NCBI RefSeq assembly: GCF_947493125.1
Contig: NZ_CANLQB010000001.1
Span: 124,001 to 188,000 of the forward strand
Length of the DNA stretch: 64,000 bases
DNA from: an uncultured Roseobacter sp.
GTDB taxonomy: Bacteria; Pseudomonadota; Alphaproteobacteria; Rhodobacterales; Rhodobacteraceae
Direction: 5' to 3'
Under the pieces are notes generated by a model. That model saw only the letters and a program-made list of their open reading frames with translations. It searched no databases and was not told the DNA's origin. Shown here piece by piece: positions 35,488-44,831 of this stretch; the first letter of the stretch is position 1; every line of letters begins with the position of its first letter. The position numbers and the translations under genes were made by a program.

Positions 35488-35529
35488 AGCGTAATGGACA
35501 CGCCATGCGTGTGTCAACGAAAGTTGACA
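35488..35529 (-). promoter_or_regulatory. Dyad-rich promoter of the AerR-like gene
   Basis: On the minus strand TTGACA (35512-35517) and TACGCT (35488-35493) are 18 bases apart, compatible with a sigma-70 promoter. A perfect palindrome TGTCAAC-N4-GTTGACA (35512-35529) overlaps the -35 and contains TGT-N12-ACA, the PpsR/CrtJ motif. A second palindrome ACACGC-CAT-GCGTGT (35498-35512) lies between -35 and -10. Confidence 0.6.
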
Positions 35530-35590
35530 GGTGAATCGCCCGATGGTGATGACAGGCGCCGCAGAGCGCGCGCCTGATCAAAACCGCCCG

Positions 35591-38500
35591 TCAGTCCAGC
35601 TCGACCAGCAGGTCCTTGGCGTCGATCTGCCCGCCCGGGCTCACATGCACGGCTTTGACCGTGGCGTCGCGGTCGGCGTGAATACCCGTTTCCATCTTCA
35701 TTGCTTCGATGGTCAGCAGCAGATCGCCGGCCTTGACCGGTTTGCCTGCCTGTGCGGCCACCGAGGCCACCACACCCGGCATCGGCGCGCCGATATGATT
35801 GGCATTGCCGACTTCCGCCTTGGGCCGCTGCGCCGTGCTGGATTTCACCAGACGGTTCGGCACGCGGATCACCCGCGGTTGGCCGTTGAGCTCGAAGAAC
35901 ACACGCACTTCGCCGTCCTCGGTGGTCTCGCCCACGGCTTGCAAACGGATCTCCAGCGTCTTGCCGGGGTCGATCTCGGCGCTGATCTCTTCACCTGGCT
36001 CCATGCCATAGAAGAAGGTCTTCGTCGGCAGGCTGCGTACCGGACCATAGATGCGGTGGCGCCCCATGTAGTCGAGGAAGACCTTGGGATACATCAGATA
36101 CCCGCTCAGGTCTTCGTCATCGACCTCCTTGCCCTCCATCGCCTCCGAGGCCTCCTTGCGCAACGCTTCGAGGTCCGCAGGCGGCAGGTGCTTGCCCGGG
36201 CGCTCGGTGTTGGGCGCCTCGTCCTTCAGCACCTTCTTCACGATCGCCTCAGGAAAGCCACCGGGCGGCTGTCCCAGATTGCCGCGCATCATGTCGATCA
36301 CGCTGTCAGGGAAGGCCACATCAGTGCTCGGGTCCTCCACATCCGCCCGTGTGAGGCCCTGGCTGACCATCATCAACGCCATGTCACCCACCACCTTCGA
36401 CGAGGGCGTGACCTTCACGATGTCACCAAACATCTGGTTCACATCCGCATAGGTCTGGGCCACCTCGTGCCAGCGCTCCTCCAGCCCCAGCGACGCCGCC
36501 TGCGCCTTGAGGTTGGTGAACTGCCCGCCCGGCATCTCGTGCAGATAGACCTCGGAGGAGGGCGCCTGCATGCCGGTCTCGAAGGCCTTGTAGTGGCTGC
36601 GCACCTCTTCCCAGTAATCCGAGATCTCGCGGATCGCCTTGGTGTCGAGCCCGGTGTCCCGGTCGGTGTGCTTGAGGGCTGCGACCACCGAGCCCAGCGT
36701 TGCCTGCGAGGTATTGCCCGAGAGCGCATCCATCGCGCAGTCGACCGCATCGACACCCGCCTCCGAGGCGGCGAGGATCGTGGCACAGGCCACACCGGCC
36801 GTGTCATGCGTATGGAAGTGGATCGGCAGCCCCACCTCGGATTTCAGCGCCCGCACCAGTTGGCGCGCCGCGGCGGGCTTCAACAGCCCCGCCATGTCCT
36901 TCAGCCCCAGCACATGGGCGCCCGCGTCCCGCAGCTCTTTGCCCATGTCCACATAGTACTGAAGGTTGTACTTGGCGCGGTCGGGATCGTTGATATCGCC
37001 GGTGTAGCAGATCGCCGCTTCGCAGACCTTGCCGTTCTCGATCACCGCGTCCATGGCGACGCGCATGTTCTCGACCCAATTGAGGCTGTCGAAGACGCGG
37101 AACACATCGACGCCCGTCTTGGCCGCGACGCGCACGAATTCCTGCACCACATTGTCGGGGTAATTGGTATAGCCGACGCCGTTGGAGGCGCGCAGCAGCA
37201 TCTGCGTCATCACATTGGGCATCGCCGCGCGCAGATCCCGCAGGCGCTGCCAGGGGCATTCCTGCAGAAAACGATAGGCCACGTCGAAGGTTGCCCCACC
37301 CCAGCATTCCACGCTGAAAAGCTGAGGCAAGTTCGCCGCATAGGCAGGCGCGACCCGGATCATATCAATTGACCGCATCCGCGTCGCGAGCAATGACTGA
37401 TGCCCGTCGCGCATCGTCGTGTCGGTGATCAGAAGCTGCCGCTGCTGCCCCATCCAGTCGGCGACCGCCTGCGGGCCCTTCTGCTCCAGCAGGTTGCGCG
37501 TGCCCATCATCGGCTCCGCCTTGAGCTCCGGCGGGCGCGGGTCGCGCACCTGCGCGCCGGGGCGCGGGTGGTCCTTCGTCTCTGGATGCCCGTTCACCGT
37601 CACATCCGCGATATAGGTCAGCACCTTCGTGCCCCGGTCCCGACGACGCGAGAACTGGAAGAGCTCCGGCGTCTCGTCGATGAATTTCGTATGATAGGTG
37701 TTGTCGAGGAAGGTCGGGTGCTTCAGCAGGTTCTCGACAAAGGCAATGTTGGTGCTGACGCCCCTGATCCGGAACTCCCGCAGCGCCCGATCCATCCGGG
37801 CAATCGCTGCCTCGGGCGTCTGCGCCTTGGCGGTCACCTTCACCAATAGGCTGTCATAATACCGCGTGATCACCCCGCCCGAATAGGCTGTACCGCCGTC
37901 GAGCCGAATGCCCATACCGGTCGCCTCGCGGAAGGCGGTGATGCGGCCATAGTCAGGGATGAAGTTGTTCTGCGGGTCTTCCGTTGTGATCCGGGTCTGC
38001 AGTGCGTGACCGGTGAGCTGCACATCCTCCTGGGTCGGCTTGCCCGTGGCCTCGGCGATGGTTTTGCCCTCAGCGATCAGAATCTGCGCCTGCACGATGT
38101 CGATGCCAGTCACCTCTTCGGTGACCGTATGCTCCACCTGCACGCGCGGGTTCACCTCGATGAAGTAGAACTTGCCATCGTCCATATCCATCAGGAATTC
38201 GACGGTGCCCGCGCATTCGTAATTCACGTGCTTGCAGATCTTGTAGCCCAGCTCGCAGATCTCTTCGCGCTGCGCGTCGGTGAGGTACGGGGCCGGGGCC
38301 CGCTCCACGACCTTCTGGTTGCGCCGCTGCACCGAGCAATCGCGCTCATAGAGGTGATACATCCCGCCATGCTTGTCGCCGAGGATCTGCACCTCCACGT
38401 GGCGGGCCTTGAGGATCATCTTCTCCAGATAACCCTCGCCATTGCCGAAAGCGGCCTCCGCCTCGCGGCGGCCTTCCAGCACCTTCTCTTCCAGCTCCGC

Positions 38501-39031
38501 TTCCTTCTGAATCGGCCGCATCCCGCGCCCGCCGCCACCCCAGGACGCCTTGAGCATCAGCGGATAGCCGATCTCCTTGGCCTCCGCCTTGATCGCTTTC
38601 ATGTCATCGCCCAGCACCTCGGTCGCCGGAATGACCGGCACGCCCGCATCCATCGCCACACGCCGCGCGCTGGCCTTGTCGCCAAGCGCGCGCATGGTCT
38701 CGGCTTTGGGGCCGATGAAAGTGATGCCGTTTTGCTCGCAGGCATCCACAAAATCCGGGTTCTCGGAGAGCAACCCATACCCGGGATGGATCGCATCCGC
38801 ACCGCTCGCCTTGGCCACTCGGATCATCTCGTCAATCGAGAGATAGGCCGCCACCGGCCCCAACCCTTCGCCGATGCGGTAGGCCTCATCCGCCTTGAAG
38901 CGGTGCAGCCCTAGCTTGTCTTCCTCCGCATAGACGGCGACCGTTTTCTTGCCCATCTCATTGGCCGCGCGCATGATGCGGATGGCGATCTCACCCCGGT
39001 TTGCGATCAGGATTTTGCGGAATTCTGGCAT
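35591..39031 (-). CDS. pyc: Pyruvate carboxylase
   Basis: A 1146-residue single-chain biotin enzyme that carboxylates pyruvate to oxaloacetate (anaplerosis). Biotin carboxylase domain ~1-460 (KILIANRGEIAIRIMRAANEMG, the ATP-grasp WGGGGRGMRPIQ, FIEVNPRVQVEHTVTEEVTG). Carboxyltransferase domain ~545-815 (TTMRDGHQSLLATRMR, metal-binding FHTHDTAGV). Central allosteric linker and C-terminal biotinyl domain with EAMKMETG. Length is normal for alpha4-type enzymes. The AerR-like, KtrB-like and VOC genes follow on the same strand, after 160 bases that contain a promoter. Confidence 0.98.
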   Translation of the reverse strand: MPEFRKILIANRGEIAIRIMRAANEMGKKTVAVYAEEDKLGLHRFKADEAYRIGEGLGPVAAYLSIDEMIRVAKASGADAIHPGYGLLSENPDFVDACEQNGITFIGPKAETMRALGDKASARRVAMDAGVPVIPATEVLGDDMKAIKAEAKEIGYPLMLKASWGGGGRGMRPIQKEAELEEKVLEGRREAEAAFGNGEGYLEKMILKARHVEVQILGDKHGGMYHLYERDCSVQRRNQKVVERAPAPYLTDAQREEICELGYKICKHVNYECAGTVEFLMDMDDGKFYFIEVNPRVQVEHTVTEEVTGIDIVQAQILIAEGKTIAEATGKPTQEDVQLTGHALQTRITTEDPQNNFIPDYGRITAFREATGMGIRLDGGTAYSGGVITRYYDSLLVKVTAKAQTPEAAIARMDRALREFRIRGVSTNIAFVENLLKHPTFLDNTYHTKFIDETPELFQFSRRRDRGTKVLTYIADVTVNGHPETKDHPRPGAQVRDPRPPELKAEPMMGTRNLLEQKGPQAVADWMGQQRQLLITDTTMRDGHQSLLATRMRSIDMIRVAPAYAANLPQLFSVECWGGATFDVAYRFLQECPWQRLRDLRAAMPNVMTQMLLRASNGVGYTNYPDNVVQEFVRVAAKTGVDVFRVFDSLNWVENMRVAMDAVIENGKVCEAAICYTGDINDPDRAKYNLQYYVDMGKELRDAGAHVLGLKDMAGLLKPAAARQLVRALKSEVGLPIHFHTHDTAGVACATILAASEAGVDAVDCAMDALSGNTSQATLGSVVAALKHTDRDTGLDTKAIREISDYWEEVRSHYKAFETGMQAPSSEVYLHEMPGGQFTNLKAQAASLGLEERWHEVAQTYADVNQMFGDIVKVTPSSKVVGDMALMMVSQGLTRADVEDPSTDVAFPDSVIDMMRGNLGQPPGGFPEAIVKKVLKDEAPNTERPGKHLPPADLEALRKEASEAMEGKEVDDEDLSGYLMYPKVFLDYMGRHRIYGPVRSLPTKTFFYGMEPGEEISAEIDPGKTLEIRLQAVGETTEDGEVRVFFELNGQPRVIRVPNRLVKSSTAQRPKAEVGNANHIGAPMPGVVASVAAQAGKPVKAGDLLLTIEAMKMETGIHADRDATVKAVHVSPGGQIDAKDLLVELD

Positions 39032-39169
39032 CAGGGGCCTCCTCTCACTGCGGCGGATGCGTCTCTTTAGGAAGTATTACCCCTCCCGTAAACGCGTACT
39101 ATTGGGTACGTGACCGCGAATTCTGCCGCACCGCAGCATTTTGGCGCCGGAATGTAAAGCGGCCTTTGT

Positions 39170-40315
39170 TTACCCGGCAGGCAAGGCAACCGGGGTCGGC
39201 AGGTCCCGCAGGGTGCGCGCGCCGAGCTGTCCCATGTTGGCCGCGAGGTCCTTGTCGAGAATGTCGATCAGATGCGCGGGCCCCTGCGCGCCGAGCGCGG
39301 CCAGCGCATAATGGAAGCCGCGCCCCAGCATCACGAAATCCGCCCCCGAGGCCAGCGCCCGCAGGATGTCGAGCCCGCCTTCGATCCCGGAATCGAAGAT
39401 CAGGGGCAGGGCGGTGGCTGCGCGGATCTCGGGCAGCAGGTCAATCGCTGCGGGCGCCCCATCAAACTGGCGTCCCGCGTGGTTCGACACCCAGAGCCCG
39501 TCCACACCGATGGTCTCCAGCCGCGACGCATCTCCGGCGCGCAGCACGCCCTTGACCACGAAGGGCCCGTCCCAGGCCTCGCGCAGCCAGGCGACATAGT
39601 CCCAATCAGGCGAGGTGCGCAGCAGATAGCCGACATGGGCGGTGGAGGAGAGCGCGGTGTCCACCTCGGCGGCGTATTTCTCCAGCGTGCGCATCTTGGG
39701 CAGCCCGCGCCGCGCCATGCCCAGGGCCCAGGCAGGCTTTGCCGCCACCTGCGCCATGAGGCGTGGCGTCAGCCGGGGTGGCAGCGTCAGTCCGGAGCGC
39801 GTCTGCCGCTCGCGCCGCGAGGCCACGGGCACGTCCACCGTCAACACCAGCGTGGAAAACCCGGCAGATTTGGCACGCGCCAGCATGTCGCTGCGGATCG
39901 CCTCGTCGCGCGGCGGATACATCTGGAACCAGGCTTGGTTTCCCAGATGCGGCGCGAGATCTTCCGGTGATTGTGTCGCGACGGTGGAGAGCGTGTAGGG
40001 GATATGGGCTTTCGCGGCGGCGCGCGCCAGACTGCCCTCCGCATCGGGCCACATCAGCCCGGACATGCCCACGGGCGCAATGCCATAGGGCCGGGGCAGG
40101 GTCTGGCCGAAGAGGCGCACGCTCAGGTCGGGGTCGACCTCGCCGTGCAGCACGCTTGGCAGAAAGCCGATCCGGTCGAGGCCCACGCGGTTCCGCGCCT
40201 TGGTGCGCTCCTCGCCAGTCGCGCTGTCGAGATACTCCCAGACAAAGCGCGGCAGGCGGCGGCGCGCTTTGTCGCGCAGGTCGCTGAGGGCGGGATAACG
40301 ACTGTGCAGGTCCAT
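39170..40315 (-). CDS. FMN-dependent alpha-hydroxy-acid oxidase/dehydrogenase (LldD-like)
   Basis: A 381-residue TIM-barrel flavoenzyme. The signature SNHAGRQFDGAPAAIDLLPEI gives catalytic H279 and substrate-binding R282. The FMN-binding regions GIAPVGMSGLMWPDAEGSLARAA, LTVDVPVASRRERQTRSG, VVKGVLRAGDA and FDSGIEGGLDILRALASGADFVMLGRGFHYALAALG are intact. The most likely substrate is L-lactate or a related 2-hydroxy acid, but glycolate- or mandelate-type enzymes share these motifs. It lies upstream of pyc on the same strand with about 140 bases between. Confidence 0.9.
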   Translation of the reverse strand: MDLHSRYPALSDLRDKARRRLPRFVWEYLDSATGEERTKARNRVGLDRIGFLPSVLHGEVDPDLSVRLFGQTLPRPYGIAPVGMSGLMWPDAEGSLARAAAKAHIPYTLSTVATQSPEDLAPHLGNQAWFQMYPPRDEAIRSDMLARAKSAGFSTLVLTVDVPVASRRERQTRSGLTLPPRLTPRLMAQVAAKPAWALGMARRGLPKMRTLEKYAAEVDTALSSTAHVGYLLRTSPDWDYVAWLREAWDGPFVVKGVLRAGDASRLETIGVDGLWVSNHAGRQFDGAPAAIDLLPEIRAATALPLIFDSGIEGGLDILRALASGADFVMLGRGFHYALAALGAQGPAHLIDILDKDLAANMGQLGARTLRDLPTPVALPAG

Positions 40316-40464
40316 GGAGGCCTTGGTGACCCAAATGCGTGTCGGTGTCTATTGTGGCACGCCGGAGGATTTTGAGTATTTTTGGAAGGGTGAAGAGCCA
40401 GGGTGCGCGGAACAATATGAGAACGTGTCTTTATCTTGGGGCGGGAGGATTGTAGGGTGGTGTC

Positions 40465-42816
40465 ATGAGCAGTTTCGATGAAATGGATGCCTTCGAGGGT
40501 GCCTCGCTGTCGGCGCGGGCGATGGCGGCGCGGCCGCAGCCTTACCTGGAGGGGTTGAACCCGGCGCAACGCGAAGCGGTGGAGCAGCTGGAGGGGCCGG
40601 TTCTGATGCTCGCAGGCGCGGGCACGGGCAAGACGCGGGCGCTGACCGCGCGGATTGCGCATTTGTTGATGACCGGCACGGCGCGGCCCAATGAGATTTT
40701 GGCGGTGACCTTCACCAACAAGGCCGCGCGCGAGATGAAAAACCGTGTGGGAGCTATGCTGGGGCAACCCGCCGAGGGGATGCCGTGGTTGGGCACCTTT
40801 CATGCCGTCTGTGTGAAGCTTCTGCGCCGGCATGCGGAGCTGGTGGGGCTGAAGTCGAACTTCACCATCCTCGACACGGATGATCAGCTGCGCCTGTTGA
40901 AACAGCTGGTGGCGGCGGAGAACATTGATGACAAGCGGTGGCCCGCGCGGCAGCTGGCCTCGATCATCGATGGCTGGAAGAACCGTGCACTGACGCCGGA
41001 GAAGGTGCCAGCCGCGGATGCGGGCGCCTACAACCACCGGGGCGTGGAAATCTACGCGCAGTACCAGACCCGCCTGAAGGAGCTGAATGCGACCGATTTC
41101 GGCGATCTGCTGCTGCATATGGTCACTATCTTCCAGACGTATGCGGACGTTCTGGAGCAGTACCAGCGCTGGTTCCGCTATATCCTCGTGGACGAGTATC
41201 AGGACACCAACGTAGCGCAGTACATGTGGCTGCGACTGCTGGCGGGCGGGCATAAGAACATCTGCTGCGTCGGCGATGATGATCAGTCGATCTATGGCTG
41301 GCGCGGGGCCGAAGTCGGCAATATCCTGCGGTTCGAGAAGGATTTTCCGGGCGCCCATGTGGTGCGGCTGGAGCAGAATTACCGCTCGACCCCGCATATT
41401 CTGGCTGCCGCCTCGGGCGTGATTGCGGGCAATGAGGGGCGGCTTGGAAAGACACTCTTCACTGACCTGACCAAGGGTGAAAGGGTGCGGCTCATCGGCC
41501 ATTGGGACGGTGAGGAGGAGGCGCGCTGGATCGGTGAGGAAATTGAAGCCGCGCAGAGAGGCACGCGGGGCATGGCGCCTTATGGGCTTGATCAGATGGC
41601 CATTCTCGTTCGGGCGTCACAGCAGATGCGCGCTTTCGAGGATCGGTTCCTGACCATCGGTCTGCCCTATCGCGTGATTGGCGGGCCGCGGTTCTACGAG
41701 CGGATGGAGATCCGCGATGCCATGGCCTATTTCCGCGTCGTGGTCAGCCCGGACGACGATCTGGCGTTTGAGCGAATTGTGAACACGCCGAAGCGGGGCC
41801 TGGGCGACAAGGCGCGGCAGACGATCCAGCGGATGGCGCGCTCGAACGGGGTGAGCCTCGTGGAAGGCGCGCGGCTCTGCGTGCAGACCAAGAGCATTGG
41901 TGGCAAGGGTGGCAATGAGCTCGGCAAGCTGATCGATGGGATCGACCGTTGGGGCCGGATGCTCGGCGACACGGACCTCAGCCATATGGAACTGGCCGAG
42001 ATCATCCTCGATGAGTCGGGCTATACCGCGCATTGGCAGAACGACAAGACGCCCGAGGCGCCGGGGCGGCTGGAGAACCTCAAGGAGCTGGTGAAGGCGC
42101 TGGAAGGCTTTGAGAACCTGCAGGGATTCCTCGAACACGTCAGCTTGATCATGGACAATGAGAGCGATGACGGCGGCGAGAAGGTCTCGATCATGACGCT
42201 GCACGCGGCCAAAGGGCTGGAGTTCCCGATGGTCTTCCTGCCGGGCTGGGAGGACGGGCTCTTCCCCTCGCAGCGCTCGATGGACGAGAGCGGGCTCAAG
42301 GGCCTCGAAGAGGAGCGGCGGCTGGCCTATGTGGGCATCACACGGGCCGAGGAGGTCTGCACGATCTCCTTCGCCGCCAATCGCCGGGTGTTTGGGCAAT
42401 GGCAATCCTCCATGCCCTCGCGCTTCATCGATGAGTTGCCGCAGGAGCACGTAGAGGTGCTGACGCCACCGGGCCTTTACGGCGGCGGCTATGGCGCGGC
42501 GGGGATGCAGCCCCTGCGCTCCGATCTGGCGGAGCGGGCGGCGGAGGCCAATGTCTATAACTCCCCCGGCTGGCGCCGGTTGCAGGAGCGCAGCCAGCAG
42601 CGCCCGGTGAGCCAGCCGCGGGAAGCCAAGAATACCGTGATCGACATGAACGCCGTCTCCAGCTTCACCGTCGGCGAGCGCGTGTTCCACCAGAAGTTCG
42701 GCTATGGCGCCATCCAGGGCATCGAGGGCGACAAGCTCGAGATCGCGTTCGAGAAAGCGGGCACCAAGAAGGTGGTGGCAAAGTTTGTCACCGGCTGTGA
42801 CGATATTCCGTTTTGA
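40465..42816 (+). CDS. uvrD: UvrD/PcrA-type DNA helicase
   Basis: A 783-residue superfamily 1A helicase for excision and mismatch repair. Motif I AGAGTGKT at residues 50-57, motif Ia TFTNKAAREMKNRV, motif II VDEYQDTN near 242-249, motif III GDDDQSIYGWRGA, motif IV VRLEQNYRS, motif V MTLHAAKGLEFPMVFLPGWEDGLFP and motif VI EERRLAYVGITRAEE are all present. The C-terminus carries a tudor-like domain (FTVGERVFHQKFGYGAIQGIEGDKLEIAFEKAGTKKVVAKFV), as in PcrA/UvrD. Followed by a two-hairpin repeat. Confidence 0.97.
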   Translation: MSSFDEMDAFEGASLSARAMAARPQPYLEGLNPAQREAVEQLEGPVLMLAGAGTGKTRALTARIAHLLMTGTARPNEILAVTFTNKAAREMKNRVGAMLGQPAEGMPWLGTFHAVCVKLLRRHAELVGLKSNFTILDTDDQLRLLKQLVAAENIDDKRWPARQLASIIDGWKNRALTPEKVPAADAGAYNHRGVEIYAQYQTRLKELNATDFGDLLLHMVTIFQTYADVLEQYQRWFRYILVDEYQDTNVAQYMWLRLLAGGHKNICCVGDDDQSIYGWRGAEVGNILRFEKDFPGAHVVRLEQNYRSTPHILAAASGVIAGNEGRLGKTLFTDLTKGERVRLIGHWDGEEEARWIGEEIEAAQRGTRGMAPYGLDQMAILVRASQQMRAFEDRFLTIGLPYRVIGGPRFYERMEIRDAMAYFRVVVSPDDDLAFERIVNTPKRGLGDKARQTIQRMARSNGVSLVEGARLCVQTKSIGGKGGNELGKLIDGIDRWGRMLGDTDLSHMELAEIILDESGYTAHWQNDKTPEAPGRLENLKELVKALEGFENLQGFLEHVSLIMDNESDDGGEKVSIMTLHAAKGLEFPMVFLPGWEDGLFPSQRSMDESGLKGLEEERRLAYVGITRAEEVCTISFAANRRVFGQWQSSMPSRFIDELPQEHVEVLTPPGLYGGGYGAAGMQPLRSDLAERAAEANVYNSPGWRRLQERSQQRPVSQPREAKNTVIDMNAVSSFTVGERVFHQKFGYGAIQGIEGDKLEIAFEKAGTKKVVAKFVTGCDDIPF

Positions 42817-42893
42817 GCCGCGTAGCGGGTCGCTGCGAAGACACCTCTGACCACGCATCAAGGCCAGCACCCAACCCTGGGTGAGGGGGGGGT

Positions 42894-42950
42894 GCGCCCT
42901 CGCCCCCCATCGAGGGGGGATCGGGCGCGGCCCGGCGGTGCCCGCCGGGC
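42894..42950 (+). repeat. GC-rich two-hairpin intergenic repeat, copy A
   Basis: The first hairpin (GCGCCC...GGGCGC, 42894-42928, inner CCCCCC/GGGGGG) is followed by a second with arms GCCCGGCGG and CCGCCGGGC (42930-42950) around a very short loop. The same second hairpin recurs downstream of ftsI and mraY, always in plus orientation, while the first keeps its fold but not its sequence. About 80 bases after the uvrD stop. Confidence 0.7.
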
Positions 42951-43058
42951 GTGGCAGCTGCACCCGTCACGTCGGAGTTTGACGGCGAGGGGCAGGAGAG
43001 CGCTCCGCCTCTCGGGAGTGGCACCGGTCGCGGCGTTCTGGTGGAGCGTACCCGGCGC

Positions 43059-44309
43059 TCAGGCGAGCGGCAGCAATGTACGCGCCTCGAACCCCTTCAC
43101 GATCGGCCGCGCGGCGCGGGGCAGGCCCGGGCCACCCAACTCGGGAAACAGCGCCATCACCTCGTCATGGGTTGCGCGGTCGGCCTCCAGGATGTGATCG
43201 CCCGCATAAAAACTCTCCAGCCGCGCGCCATGGGCAAAGACCACCTCATGCGCATCGAACATCACATGGTAGTAGGTGACCGCGGCGCAGGGCGCAGTGA
43301 AGACCTGATCGCCGTCACACAGGTGCTTGGCGGCACAGAGCACCTCGTCGGTCTCGAACATCAGCTGGCACTTCCACCCGCTCAACAGAATGCGATGCTG
43401 CGGCGAGACGCGCAGCACCTCGCGGTTGCCGATGCTGCCCGGCCGGAAGGTCACAGGCGCCAGCGCACCGCGCCCCGGCACCGTCCGGCGGCCGATCCAG
43501 CGCACCTGGCCCGCGCCATGATCCAGTGTCTCCACCAGATCGCCCACCGCCAGCGCCTCGACCGGCACATCGCCGCGGGGGGTCCGCAGGGGCGTGCCTG
43601 CGGTGAAACAGGCGACCGTCACCGCCGCGATGTTGAGATAGGTAAAGCTGTTGCCGTTGGGCAGCTGCACCTGGCCGCCGGTCTGCGAGAACGGGTTCAC
43701 GACCGACCCCTGCGGTACGGTCAGAGTGTTGTCGCCATTGCCGCCCTGCACGAAGGTGGTGTTCAGCCCGGCAAAAATCTCATCGTCACCGCCACCCCCG
43801 TTCAGGTTGCCGCTGCCGTCCTCCGCAAAGAGCGTGTCATCGCCGCTGCCGCCGCGCAGGTTGTTGTTGCCGCCGCCCCCGCGCAGCACGTCATCGCCGC
43901 CGTTGCCGTCGATATTGTTGCTGCCGCTGCCGCCCTGCAGCACGTCATCCCCGCTGCCCCCGCGCATGGTGCCGCCCAGCGTGCCGTCGTCGGTGAAGGT
44001 GTCATCGCCGCGCCCGCCACGATATCCGGCGGCATTCAGCCCGACCGACCCGCTGACGTCATTGTCCGCGTCATTGCCGCGAAACTCGACGAACTCGCTG
44101 AACGAGCCGGAGCTGATATCGGCATCGGTATAAGTGGTGACGGCCCCACTGCGGCTGTCGGTGAAGGTGATCGAATTCGCATCGAGCGTGATCTGGAACC
44201 GGTCGCTGAGACTGCGCGCGTCAATGGTGCTGTTGCGTGTGATATCGAGCGCCGCCCAGAAGGACGGATCGGTGATATCCGCATTTGTCAGCCTGAGAAA
44301 AACCGGCAT
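43059..44309 (-). CDS. Hint-domain protein with RTX-like glycine/aspartate repeats
   Basis: 416 residues. The N-terminal ~90 residues are a small beta domain, followed by RTX-like calcium-binding nonapeptide stretches at ~95-205 (GGRGDDTF, GGSGDDVLQGGSGSNNI, GGSGDDTLF, GGGGDDEIF, GGNGDNTL). From ~230 comes a Hint domain (ACFTAGTPLRTPRGDVPVEALAVGDLVETLDHG, RVSPQHRILL, AVTYYHVMFDAHEVVFAHGARLESF). Such proteins are common in Rhodobacteraceae and are probably secreted by type I systems, with possible autoproteolysis at the Hint Cys. The ATG at 44309 has GGAGAT upstream; the 25-residue extension is rejected. No type I exporter is nearby. Confidence 0.88.
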   Translation of the reverse strand: MPVFLRLTNADITDPSFWAALDITRNSTIDARSLSDRFQITLDANSITFTDSRSGAVTTYTDADISSGSFSEFVEFRGNDADNDVSGSVGLNAAGYRGGRGDDTFTDDGTLGGTMRGGSGDDVLQGGSGSNNIDGNGGDDVLRGGGGNNNLRGGSGDDTLFAEDGSGNLNGGGGDDEIFAGLNTTFVQGGNGDNTLTVPQGSVVNPFSQTGGQVQLPNGNSFTYLNIAAVTVACFTAGTPLRTPRGDVPVEALAVGDLVETLDHGAGQVRWIGRRTVPGRGALAPVTFRPGSIGNREVLRVSPQHRILLSGWKCQLMFETDEVLCAAKHLCDGDQVFTAPCAAVTYYHVMFDAHEVVFAHGARLESFYAGDHILEADRATHDEVMALFPELGGPGLPRAARPIVKGFEARTLLPLA

Positions 44310-44486
44310 CCCATCTCCACCAGACGCGCGCGTCGTCCCGAATTTGCAGGAGACACATGCGCCACACCACCCCAGGTGACCCAAACCTTAACAAAAACCT
44401 GCCGCAAGTCACCGGGATCCCGACAAGTTGAACGATTTTGGGCTGAAGCGCGCCGACTGCAGGCCCCGTCAAAAGAAGCCAAAAGA

Positions 44487-44557
44487 AAAGGCGGCACCCG
44501 GGAGGAGGGCACCGCCTTTAACTTCGGTCGCCGCGGTCAGGGAGGAGGAAGACCGTT
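44487..44557 (-). ncRNA. CcsR/cuckoo-type small RNA 3, terminal unit with terminator
   Basis: Two hairpins on the minus strand with CCTCCTCCC-type loops: 44533-44557 (stem CGGTC/GACCG) and 44487-44519 (stem AAAGGCGGTGCC/GGTGCCGCCTTT). The second is followed on the minus strand by TTTTCTTTT, so it doubles as an intrinsic terminator. The anti-Shine-Dalgarno-like loop is the defining motif of the Rhodobacteraceae cuckoo RNA family. Last unit of a tandem array downstream of the DUF1127 gene. Confidence 0.78.
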
Positions 44558-44600
44558 GCAACCTGTCACAACCAGCCAGGCTGGTCTTGGTAATAGGGAC

Positions 44601-44673
44601 AGCGGCATCCGGGAGGAGGATGAATGCCGCTGCTTGGTCACAGACGCCCTAGGGAGGAGGAAAGGCACGCCTG
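44601..44673 (-). ncRNA. CcsR/cuckoo-type small RNA 2
   Basis: Hairpins 44641-44673 and 44601-44631 on the minus strand, each exposing CCTCCTCCC in the loop. The second has stem AGCGGCAT/ATGCCGCT and its loop side is identical to that of the corresponding hairpin of unit 1. The pairing of one variable and one conserved hairpin matches CcsR RNAs, which have two such loops each. Confidence 0.78.
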
Positions 44674-44743
44674 ATCTGATGGCCCTGACGCGGAGCGTTG
44701 TGGCTCCGGGCGAGGGGCGCACGGGTGTGCGCTTGAAGTTGTG

Positions 44744-44817
44744 GCGACGGCATCCGGGAGGAGGATGAATGCCGCCGCACAAGTCACAGGCACCCTAGGG
44801 AGGAGAAGCGGGGCCTG
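44744..44817 (-). ncRNA. CcsR/cuckoo-type small RNA 1
   Basis: Hairpins 44787-44817 (stem CAGGC/GCCTG) and 44744-44778 (stem GCG-CGGCAT/ATGCCG-CGC) on the minus strand, again with CTCCTCCC/CCTCCTCCC loops. Starts 15 bases after the stop codon of the DUF1127 gene, so it is probably processed from the same transcript. In Rhodobacter sphaeroides the equivalent RNAs CcsR1-4 follow the DUF1127 gene RSP_6037 and respond to stress. Confidence 0.8.
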
Positions 44818-44831
44818 TTCCTGACGCGGCC

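Noticed and set aside
35531-37372. 613-codon open frame on the plus strand
   Set aside because: Antisense to pyruvate carboxylase; no motif, no ribosome site, His/Arg-rich shadow composition.
42951-44768. 605-codon open frame on the plus strand
   Set aside because: Antisense to the Hint/RTX gene and to the small-RNA array; low-complexity Ala/Val repeats mirror the RTX repeats.
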